Shown here piece after piece: positions 1-4,905 of a stretch of DNA of 5,066 nt. How positions within the stretch are numbered: position 1 is the stretch's first letter; each line of letters begins with the position of its first letter. Under the pieces are notes generated by a model. The model worked only from the letters and a program-made list of their open reading frames with translations. It was not told where the DNA came from and searched no databases. Location: positions 1 through 5,066 of the forward strand of contig WIAN01000027.1 of assembly GCA_015519985.1 (NCBI GenBank). Direction: 5' to 3'. Source of the stretch: Candidatus Woesearchaeota archaeon. Its GTDB lineage: Archaea; Nanobdellota; Nanobdellia; Woesearchaeales; WAPJ01. Position numbers and translations under genes: made by a program.

Positions 1-179
1 AATCTAAACTTTTTACTTGATAAAGGTCTGTCTATCAATTCTTTTTCTACACTGCTTGTTATTATAAAATCTCCTTTATAATATTTTTTTAATTCTGTAA
101 TTTTTGGAAGTAATCCTGTAATTGCAAAATTTATTATTGGTCCTGTGTCAAACACTATGTTTTTTTTGTTATAATTCAA
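1..179 (-). CDS. PIN-domain protein, N-terminal 59 residues (predicted VapC-like ribonuclease; partial)
   Basis: The visible N-terminus begins about MNYNKKNIVFDTGPIINFA and continues to a TSSVEKELIDRP segment near residues 41-52. A hydrophobic strand ending in an Asp (D11), then TGP-I-I-N, then a helix and a second acidic motif (E45/E47) is the classic opening of a PIN domain. In this family the acidic residues bind Mg/Mn for RNA cleavage. The C-terminal half, with the remaining acidic residues, lies beyond the left edge. I start it at TTG (177-179): no in-frame ATG precedes it before a stop codon, and an AGGTGAT Shine-Dalgarno sequence sits just upstream. It follows the helix-turn-helix gene on the same strand by 61 nt, which suggests a toxin-antitoxin-like or PIN/regulator pair. 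The fold call is firm; toxin function is inference from context, and a housekeeping PIN nuclease is the alternative. Confidence 0.82.
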   Translation of the reverse strand, partial: MNYNKKNIVFDTGPIINFAITGLLPKITELKKYYKGDFIITSSVEKELIDRPLSSKKFR

Positions 180-182
180 AAT

Positions 183-189
183 ATCACCT
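183..189 (-). promoter_or_regulatory. Strong Shine-Dalgarno site of the PIN gene
   Basis: On the minus strand AGGTGAT lies 3 nt before the TTG start. It is a seven-base match to the anti-Shine-Dalgarno end of archaeal 16S rRNA. It decides the TTG start and stands out because the other complete genes here have no such site, being apparently leaderless or closely coupled. Confidence 0.7.
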
Positions 190-240
190 TGCTGTTTTAA
201 TAATCATAATATTTAATATAATCTTCAATAATAATGTCAG

Positions 241-822
241 TTATTTGAATATTTTTTTTGCATAGCTTATTCTTTTATTTACTGGAACTCCATAATTGAA
301 AGTATTGTTTATTTCTGTTTTTCCTATATAATTCATTAATTCCCATACAGAAATTCCTAATAAATCTGCTGCTTTTGAAATGCTTATTCCATGATCGTAA
401 AGTTTGCTTCCTTTTTTTATTTGTGCTTGTCTTATTACTTCTGTAATGTTTTTTTTGAATTCTTTACTTTTTTTTGACAAAAAGTTTAACATGTTTTTTA
501 ATAAACTATGATATTTTTCATAATCTTCTTTTGCTAATGCATTTTCAATTTCATACAATTTTTTTAATATTATTCCTACTGAAGAAGAATTTGAAGATAA
601 AATTTTGTATAGAGAATAAACTATTATTGCTATTGTAATACTGTCTTTATCTTGAAATATGCTTGCGTTGTGTATTGTATGATTACTTATTTCTTTTAAT
701 TCTGCTATTTCATTATGTTCTATTACTTTTCTTGTTTCTGAAATAATGCTTAATATGTCTGTTTTTATTATTGGATTCATAAAATTTTGTTCTGTAATTT
801 TTTTATCTATAATTTTTTTCAT
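241..822 (-). CDS. Helix-turn-helix protein, putative antitoxin/regulator partner of the PIN protein (UPF0175-like C-terminus)
   Basis: A 193-residue protein. Residues 1-125 are almost wholly helical, with amphipathic helices around 20-45, 60-90 and 97-125, no membrane segment and no signal peptide. Residues 136-168 (KGSKLYDHGISISKAADLLG, then ISVWELMNYIG) form a helix-turn-helix: the KAADLLGIS turn and the aromatic WEL recognition helix resemble UPF0175/COG2886-type small antitoxins. The C-terminal 25 residues are basic. From family knowledge, such proteins pair with PIN nucleases; here the PIN gene follows on the same strand. The likely role is neutralising the PIN protein and/or repressing the shared promoter. 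The ATG at 820-822 is chosen because a TATA box lies 27 nt upstream; Met15 is an alternative start. The long helical N-terminus is more than a minimal antitoxin has, so a dedicated regulator is also possible. Confidence 0.72.
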   Translation of the reverse strand: MKKIIDKKITEQNFMNPIIKTDILSIISETRKVIEHNEIAELKEISNHTIHNASIFQDKDSITIAIIVYSLYKILSSNSSSVGIILKKLYEIENALAKEDYEKYHSLLKNMLNFLSKKSKEFKKNITEVIRQAQIKKGSKLYDHGISISKAADLLGISVWELMNYIGKTEINNTFNYGVPVNKRISYAKKIFK

Positions 823-844
823 AAAAAGTTTTTTTTATTTTTTT

Positions 845-860
845 ATTTATAAAAGTTTTT
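845..860 (-). promoter_or_regulatory. Archaeal TATA/BRE promoter of the HTH-PIN module
   Basis: On the minus strand AAAAACTTTTATAAAT provides a purine-rich BRE-like A tract followed by a TATA box (ATTTATAAA on the plus strand at 845-853). Its centre is about 27 nt upstream of the ATG at 822. This is the usual TATA-to-start distance in archaea, so the mRNA would be leaderless or nearly so. Confidence 0.55.
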
Positions 861-912
861 AACTTATTTTTTTAACAACAACACTACAATAAATATTTTG
901 TAATGTTTTTTT

Positions 913-930
913 CAAAAAGTTTTTAAGTAG
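913..930 (+). promoter_or_regulatory. Archaeal promoter of the MCM-like/kae1 operon
   Basis: CAAAAAGTTTTTAAGTAG holds an A-tract BRE followed by a TATA-like TTTTTAAG at 920-927, centred about 26 nt before the ATG at 950. There is no Shine-Dalgarno sequence, so a leaderless transcript is likely. It supports the chosen start and faces away from the 845-860 promoter in the same 127-nt divergent spacer. Confidence 0.55.
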
Positions 931-949
931 TGATGTTTTATTATATTTT

Positions 950-2053
950 ATGTTAAGTTATTTTTCAGAATTAGGTAGGAAAAGGTATCATTTAAATCAA
1001 ATTTTAAAATATACTGATGATAAATATAAAAGTATTGTTAGAAATTTTATTTTTTTGAATAAAGTTTCTGTTTTATACAAAAAGTTTGAAGTTTCTAAAG
1101 AGTTGATGGATGATTTTTCTTTTCCTCAAATTGTTTCTGAGAAGAAAGATAAAAAACTTCAAGATCAAATTAAAGAGGTTAATAAGATTATTGAAGATTC
1201 TGCTAAAGAAATTGCTTTTAGAAGGATTGCTAAAAACAATCCTTTAGAAAAAATTTCTAAATTGATAGCTCCTATTATTCCTGATTTAGACGATCATAAA
1301 AAAGTTATTGCTTTACAATTAGCTTCTGATAAAGTTCATTTTTACATTATTTCTGATATTGATGCTTCTGTTGTTGAATTATTAAAGTATGCTGTTGCTT
1401 TACAAAATAATAGTATTTTTGTTGATTTGAAAGAATCTAAAAGAAGTATTGTTAGTAAATATGAAGATTTGTTGCAAAAGTTTGATTTTATTGCTGTTGA
1501 AAATTTTGATTATTTAAAAAAATCTGATAGGCTTGCTTTGCAATCTTTAATTGAGAAAGGAACTTACATGGTTACTAGGAGTAATGCAAGATACAAAAAA
1601 GAGAGTAATACTAAAATTTTAGCTCATAGTTATCCTTTGAATGGTAAGTTTGTTGGTAAAAGTTTAGATATTATTAAAAAACAAATTCCTTTGGATAAAA
1701 ATTTTTTGTCTAAATTTCAAATTGTTAGTGTTGTTAGAAAAAAAGAGAAAAAAGATTTTTTGAATTTTAAAATTAACAAAAACGATTATGTTTTAGTTAA
1801 AGAATTTTATGATTTTGTTAAAGATATTAAAGTTGATGTTCCTAAAGAATTAGAAGAGAAAGTTTATTTGTATGCTCAAAAAATTAAGTTGAAACAAAAC
1901 TTTTATATTACTCCTAATGAAAGTGTTGCTGTTGGTCTTGTTAGATTGGCTAAAGCTAATGCAAGGTTAAAGTTAAAATCTGATCTTTCTGAGGAAGATT
2001 TAATAACTGCTTTTGATTTAATAGTGAATGTTATGGAATATAAGAAAGAATAA
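950..2053 (+). CDS. Truncated MCM-family AAA+ protein with degenerate ATPase motifs (pseudo-MCM)
   Basis: A 367-residue protein that follows the MCM helicase AAA+ core from about residue 75 to the end. EVNKII (76-81) matches the linker after the OB fold. KISKLIAPII plus HKKVIALQLA (101-125) matches the IAPSIYGHEDIKKAIALQL region. HFYIISDIDASVVELLKYAV (130-149) occupies the Walker A strand and helix. FDFIAVENFDYL-KKSDRLAL (178-197) is the Walker B region, followed by the pre-sensor-1 hairpin, sensor 1 at ILAHSYP (223-229), an arginine-finger region at LSKFQIV (253-259), and the winged lid ending VRLAKANARLKLKSDLSEED. Key residues are lost: GDPGTAKS becomes SDIDASVV, Walker B DE becomes EN (184-185), sensor-1 Asn becomes Tyr228, and the Arg finger becomes Lys255. 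The DNA-binding N-terminal domain and zinc finger are absent; there is no cysteine at all. Active MCMs are about 600-700 residues. ATP hydrolysis looks impossible. A structural or regulatory role at replication is inference. Confidence 0.72.
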   Translation: MLSYFSELGRKRYHLNQILKYTDDKYKSIVRNFIFLNKVSVLYKKFEVSKELMDDFSFPQIVSEKKDKKLQDQIKEVNKIIEDSAKEIAFRRIAKNNPLEKISKLIAPIIPDLDDHKKVIALQLASDKVHFYIISDIDASVVELLKYAVALQNNSIFVDLKESKRSIVSKYEDLLQKFDFIAVENFDYLKKSDRLALQSLIEKGTYMVTRSNARYKKESNTKILAHSYPLNGKFVGKSLDIIKKQIPLDKNFLSKFQIVSVVRKKEKKDFLNFKINKNDYVLVKEFYDFVKDIKVDVPKELEEKVYLYAQKIKLKQNFYITPNESVAVGLVRLAKANARLKLKSDLSEEDLITAFDLIVNVMEYKKE

Positions 2054-2055
2054 AA

Positions 2056-3135
2056 ATGAAAAAAAATATTCTTTTAGCTTTGGAAAGTACAGCTCATACT
2101 TTTGGAGCTTCAATAATAGAATATGAAAAAAATAATTTTAAATATAATATTTTGAGTAATGTTAAAAAAACTTTAACTTCTGAAAGCGAAGGTTTGATTC
2201 CTATTAAAATTCAAGAACATCATACTTTTTATTCTAAAAAAATTATTATTGAAGCTTTGAAGAAAGCTAAAGTTAATATTAAAGATGTTAATGTTATTGC
2301 TTATTCTAATGCTCCCGGAATAGGTCATAGTTTAAAAACTTCTAATATTATTGCTAAAACTTTGTCTTTAAAATATAACATTCCTATTGTTAAAGTTAAT
2401 CATAGTCTTGCTCATTTAACTTCTGCTATGGTTTTGTTTAAAGGTAATGTTACTTTACTTTACACTTCAGGAGCTAACACTCAAATTTTTAATTATAATA
2501 GTAAGAGTAAAAAGATGAAACTTGTTGGTGAAACTTTAGATATTGGTTTAGGACATTTGTTTGATATTATTGCTAGACTTTTTAATTATGGTTTTCCAGG
2601 AGGACCTATTATAGAAAAAAAAGCTTTAGAATATTCTAAAGTTAGTGATGAAATTTTAGATTTGCCTTATAATATTAAAGGTATGGATGTTGTTTTAGGA
2701 GGATTATATTCTAAAGTTAAAACTTTGTTAGAAAAAAAACAAAGAGAGTTTGATAAAAAAATTATTAGTAAAAAAGAATTTGAATTTTTTAAAAGTAAAA
2801 TTTGTTATTCTGTTCAAGAATATACTTTTGCTTTAATGCTTGAAGCTTTAGAAAGAGCTGTTGCTTTAAACAATAGTAGTTCTTTTTCTATTATTGGAGG
2901 AGTTGCTATGAATAAAACTTTTGTTAAAAAAGCAAAATTATTGTCTAAACAAAAAAATGTTAGTTTTAAAATTCCTGATAAAACTTTGTTAGTTGATAAT
3001 GCTGCTATGATTGGAATTGAAGCTTTAAGAAAAATATTTTTTGAAAATTATAACTTAAAAACTTTTGATAAAATTAAAAGTGAAAAACCTAATCCTTATG
3101 AAAGATTAGATTACGAGTTCAAATATAAAATTTGA
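2056..3135 (+). CDS. kae1: Kae1: KEOPS catalytic subunit, tRNA N6-threonylcarbamoyladenosine (t6A37) synthesis
   Basis: A 359-residue cytoplasmic protein of the Kae1/TsaD/Qri7 family (ASKHA fold). KEOPS transfers the threonylcarbamoyl group from TC-AMP to A37 of ANN-decoding tRNAs. Visible motifs: LALESTAHTFGASI (7-20), archaeal type; SNAPGIGHSLKT (84-95); the metal-binding HxxxH in VNHSLAHL (H116, H120); LYTSGANTQ (135-143); GETLDIGLGH (158-167); FPGGPIIE (180-187); GMDVVLGGL (209-217); CYSVQE (250-255); IIGGVAMN (279-286); and the third metal ligand in VDNAAMIG (D314). Most archaeal Kae1 proteins are about 325 residues; the extra length is mainly a lysine-rich insertion at 222-246 and a longer C-terminus. 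Oddities are SGANT for SGGNT and GMDVVLGG for the usual GMDLSFSG. No Bud32 domain is fused or adjacent. It starts 2 nt after the MCM-like stop, so the two are one operon. Confidence 0.92.
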   Translation: MKKNILLALESTAHTFGASIIEYEKNNFKYNILSNVKKTLTSESEGLIPIKIQEHHTFYSKKIIIEALKKAKVNIKDVNVIAYSNAPGIGHSLKTSNIIAKTLSLKYNIPIVKVNHSLAHLTSAMVLFKGNVTLLYTSGANTQIFNYNSKSKKMKLVGETLDIGLGHLFDIIARLFNYGFPGGPIIEKKALEYSKVSDEILDLPYNIKGMDVVLGGLYSKVKTLLEKKQREFDKKIISKKEFEFFKSKICYSVQEYTFALMLEALERAVALNNSSSFSIIGGVAMNKTFVKKAKLLSKQKNVSFKIPDKTLLVDNAAMIGIEALRKIFFENYNLKTFDKIKSEKPNPYERLDYEFKYKI

Positions 3136-3160
3136 ATTTTATGCTTTTATGAATTTTTTT
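3136..3160. other. Tight convergent junction between kae1 and the minus-strand gene cluster
   Basis: Only 3 nt separate the kae1 TGA (3133-3135) from the opposing TAA (3139-3141 on the plus strand). The first plus-strand T tract able to stop kae1 transcription (3154-3160) lies inside the opposing gene, so the two mRNAs probably overlap at their 3' ends. Confidence 0.5.
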
Positions 3161-3675
3161 CCTTCTATAGAAAAAAACAATTGTTCTTCTAAAGAGTTTA
3201 CTCCTGAAAAAGATACGCTTCTTGTAATAAAATCGTACATTAAAGAATAATAATCAAAAGATAAAGGATTGTAAGTTACAATTTTAACCATTATTCTTGG
3301 AATATATTTTAATACATTATGATAAAAAAAGTTTTGTATGGTTTTTTGTTGTAAATCATAATAATGTCCTCCTTTTATGTCTAAAAAATAGTATAAGTGT
3401 AATTTTCTTATTTTGTTTTCTAAAACTTTTCTTCCAAATCTTTGTATTTCTCTTAAAAATTCTTCGACTTGCGATTCATTTTGATTATTTGTATTGTGTA
3501 ATCCTAAAAAACCTAAATAATTGTTATATTTGTCAAAAGAAAATGCAAGTATTGCTATTGTTTCTCTTTCAAATAATATTTTTAAAACATTTTCTCCACT
3601 AATAACTTTTTTTGTTGTATTTGGATCAGCATCTGTAAGATAAACTTTTGATTCTGTTGTATGTATTAATTCCAT
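3139..3675 (-). CDS. Unrecognised small cysteine-free alpha/beta protein, third of a tandem trio
   Basis: A 178-residue protein with no family I recognise with confidence and no signal peptide or membrane segment. Its apparent order is: a beta-rich start; a strand pair at about 38-60 (TIAILAFSFDKYNN-YLGFLGLH); a long helix at 66-88; a strand at 92-100; a helix at 107-123; and strands at 127-137 and 140-157, ending FIKA. It has many aromatic residues and no Cys. The layout resembles its two upstream neighbours, and it shares with them the TTTTATGCTT sequence spanning the stop codon (plus strand). The hairpin-helix-strand-helix-strand order also recalls CheD, a chemoreceptor glutamine deamidase, but the catalytic Cys is absent, so any relationship would be structural only. 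The ATG at 3673-3675 is supported by a promoter-like element 23 nt upstream, so it may be transcribed separately as well as by read-through. Confidence 0.7.
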   Translation of the reverse strand: MELIHTTESKVYLTDADPNTTKKVISGENVLKILFERETIAILAFSFDKYNNYLGFLGLHNTNNQNESQVEEFLREIQRFGRKVLENKIRKLHLYYFLDIKGGHYYDLQQKTIQNFFYHNVLKYIPRIMVKIVTYNPLSFDYYSLMYDFITRSVSFSGVNSLEEQLFFSIEGKKFIKA

Positions 3676-3690
3676 TTTTACATATTGTTA

Positions 3691-3710
3691 TTAATATTTA
3701 CTTTTTTTAG
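3691..3710 (-). promoter_or_regulatory. Promoter-like A-tract/TATA element before the 3675 start
   Basis: The minus strand reads AAAAAAAGTAAATATTAA, resembling the A-tract plus TATA element seen before 950 and 4807. It is centred about 23 nt before the ATG. It could give this gene its own leaderless transcript within the three-gene cluster. Confidence 0.42.
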
Positions 3711-3717
3711 ATTTTTA

Positions 3718-3734
3718 TTTTTTTATGCTTGTAA
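3718..3734 (+). repeat. 17-nt direct repeat spanning a gene end, copy 1
   Basis: TTTTTTTATGCTTGTAA here is identical to 4311-4327. On the minus strand it encodes the last residues (Leu-Gln-Ala) and stop codon of the 3723-4247 gene plus a short A tail. A shorter match (TTTTATGCTT, 3137-3146) sits at the end of the third gene. Confidence 0.75.
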
Positions 3735-4247
3735 AAAATAATTTTGAGGTATAGACTTTTTATTTCTAGGTATTTTAAAATTGTGATCTACAGCATCAGA
3801 TAATTCTGTTATTTTTCCTCTAGAAGAATAATAATATAAAAAAAAGTTTGAGTTATTTTCATATCCTTTAATATGAGCTATTGAATATTCATCAGGAGAA
3901 CCTTTATAATCAACATATTCATTAAAAACAGATAATAATTTTGAAGCTTCATTTTTTTCTTCATCTTTAAGTCCTGAACCGTATATTATTCTTAAGTCTA
4001 TAGAAAGATCGTCAAAAGCAGGGGCAAAACTAGCAAAATCTGAAACTTTTTTTTCAAAATCTGAGAAAAAATTATATTGAGAAAAAGATAATGCTAAATT
4101 CCAATTTAAAACTATTATTGTTGGTTCTTCGTCTATATTTTTTTCATATAAGCTTGCTATGAATAGTGTTGATTTTGGAACTATTATTGTTTTTATAGGT
4201 AAAGAAGATATTTCTGTTTTATTAAAACCTATTGTAACATATTCCAT
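3723..4247 (-). CDS. Unrecognised small cysteine-free alpha/beta protein, second of a tandem trio
   Basis: A 174-residue soluble protein. Visible order: strands at 2-7, 17-23 and 26-35 (STLFIASLYEKN), a strand at 42-51 (PTIIVLNWNL), a helix at 59-75, a strand at 82-89 (SIDLRIIYGSG), a helix at 94-113, then strands at 121-127 and 133-148 (FFLYYYSSRGKITEL) and a basic tail ending FLQA. There are no cysteines. The same order appears in the 4807 gene (strand-helix-strand-helix-strand-GKI), so I infer a diverged duplicate. The FLYYYSSRGKI hairpin is comparable to the final hairpin with a GKV/GKI turn in CheD proteins, but catalytic Cys is missing and sequence identity is low. The 68-nt leader carries no clear TATA or Shine-Dalgarno sequence, so it is probably co-transcribed with the upstream gene. 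Function unknown. Confidence 0.7.
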   Translation of the reverse strand: MEYVTIGFNKTEISSLPIKTIIVPKSTLFIASLYEKNIDEEPTIIVLNWNLALSFSQYNFFSDFEKKVSDFASFAPAFDDLSIDLRIIYGSGLKDEEKNEASKLLSVFNEYVDYKGSPDEYSIAHIKGYENNSNFFLYYYSSRGKITELSDAVDHNFKIPRNKKSIPQNYFLQA

Positions 4248-4315
4248 TTTTGTTCTGTTTTTGTTTTTATGGTTGTTATTTTTATTGTTTTTTCTTTTTT
4301 ATTTTTTTGTTTTTT
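4248..4315 (-). other. A-rich, C- and G-poor intergenic leader between two cluster genes
   Basis: On the transcribed-sense minus strand this 68-nt spacer is nearly all A with scattered C and few G or T. It has no hairpin, TATA box or Shine-Dalgarno sequence. An unstructured A-rich leader may serve as the ribosome-loading region for the downstream gene. Confidence 0.4.
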
Positions 4316-4327
4316 TTATGCTTGTAA
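4311..4327 (+). repeat. 17-nt direct repeat spanning a gene end, copy 2
   Basis: Identical to 3718-3734 (TTTTTTTATGCTTGTAA). On the minus strand it codes the Leu-Gln-Ala-stop end of the 4316-4807 gene and the A run after it. Confidence 0.75.
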
Positions 4328-4807
4328 TGTTTTTTGATATTTTCTTTTTATATTTATTTCTACTCCTTTTTCTTCTTCTAAAACTATTATTTTTCCTTTT
4401 GGATTTGCAGTTAAAATATAACTATCAGAATTAGGTTTGTAAAGATAAAGTTTTTCTGGTAAAGGAAATTTTAAAGATTGATATAATTCTCTAATATCAT
4501 CAATAACATTTTGATTATTTTTGACTGTTTCTGGAATGTAAGTTTTTGTTGCTAATTTTGATCCTTTAATAGTTTTTAAAAATTCTATAAAATTAGTTGC
4601 TGATTCTAAAAAAGTATTTTGTGAGGATACATTTTCATATAGAGGATAATTTATTATGAAAGAATAAGGCATGTGAGAATGTATTATTCCTGCTATTATT
4701 ATTCTTTCATCAGAAAAAGTTAGTTTTAAAGAGCCTTTAGTATAATAGAAAGAGTTTAATTCTGCTTCTACAATTTTATCTATTGAGTTTGTTGTGATTA
4801 CACTCAT
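4316..4807 (-). CDS. Unrecognised small cysteine-free alpha/beta protein, first of a tandem trio
   Basis: A 163-residue soluble protein. Visible order: strands at 10-19 and 25-31, a strand at 35-43 (RIIIAGIIHSH), a strand at 48-53, a helix at 65-81 (TFLESATNFIEFLKTIKG), a strand at 84-92, a helix at 96-111, a strand at 118-124 (EKLYLYK), and a hairpin at 129-145 (SYILTANPKGKIIVL), with a basic tail ending TLQA. The strand-His near-motif AGIIHSHMP followed by helix-strand-N-helix-hairpin is the closest of the three to CheD (GG-x-x-H-x-x-LP, N-rich helix start, GKV hairpin), but there is no cysteine, so no CheD-type deamidase chemistry can be proposed. It leads a three-gene minus-strand cluster and has a promoter-like element about 27 nt upstream. 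Function unknown; CheD-like fold is a weak inference. Confidence 0.7.
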   Translation of the reverse strand: MSVITTNSIDKIVEAELNSFYYTKGSLKLTFSDERIIIAGIIHSHMPYSFIINYPLYENVSSQNTFLESATNFIEFLKTIKGSKLATKTYIPETVKNNQNVIDDIRELYQSLKFPLPEKLYLYKPNSDSYILTANPKGKIIVLEEEKGVEINIKRKYQKTLQA

Positions 4808-4828
4808 ATTGTTTTGTCTATTATTTTT

Positions 4829-4844
4829 CTATTTAACTTTTTTT
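4829..4844 (-). promoter_or_regulatory. Promoter of the three-gene minus-strand cluster
   Basis: The minus strand reads AAAAAAAGTTAAATAG, closely matching the element before position 950 (AAAAAGTTTTTAAGTAG) and lying about 27 nt before the ATG at 4807. Further TATA-like sequence (ATATAATGTATATA on the minus strand, about 4843-4856) just upstream is an alternative TATA box that would give a roughly 10-nt leader. Confidence 0.5.
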
Positions 4845-4893
4845 ATATACATTATATATTTTTTATAGAATTTATTTAGAATATTTTAAATTA

Positions 4894-4905
4894 TGAAAAA
4901 AAAGT
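4894..4905 (-). terminator. Poly-T terminator after the right-edge gene
   Basis: Immediately after the stop codon at 4906-4908 the minus strand runs AACTTTTTTTTCAT (eight T, plus-strand A at 4896-4903). Such T tracts are the main intrinsic termination signal in archaea. It separates this gene from the 4807 promoter. Confidence 0.5.

Noticed and set aside
823..949. A small RNA or riboswitch in the divergent spacer
   Set aside because: The sequence is A/T-tract rich with two promoters and shows no stable stem; nothing beyond promoter elements can be supported.
950..2053. Calling this gene an active MCM replicative helicase
   Set aside because: Walker A, Walker B, sensor 1 and the Arg finger are all altered, and the N-terminal DNA-binding region is missing.
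2056..3135. Bacterial-type TsaD rather than archaeal Kae1
   Set aside because: The N-terminal ESTAHTFG motif, as in archaeal Kae1, and the archaeal promoter context favour Kae1; bacterial TsaD begins with ETSCDETG-like sequence.
3297..3602. A 101-codon plus-strand open frame
   Set aside because: It lies antisense inside the 3139-3675 gene. Its Phe/Leu/Ile-rich translation is what a T-rich antisense strand gives, and it has no promoter or ribosome site.
4159..4434. A 91-codon plus-strand open frame resembling a membrane protein
   Set aside because: It overlaps the ends of two minus-strand genes and the A-rich spacer between them. The run of Phe/Leu codons comes from T tracts, not from a real hydrophobic protein.
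3139..4807. Active CheD deamidases
   Set aside because: None of the three proteins contains a cysteine, which CheD catalysis requires; only a loose fold resemblance remains.
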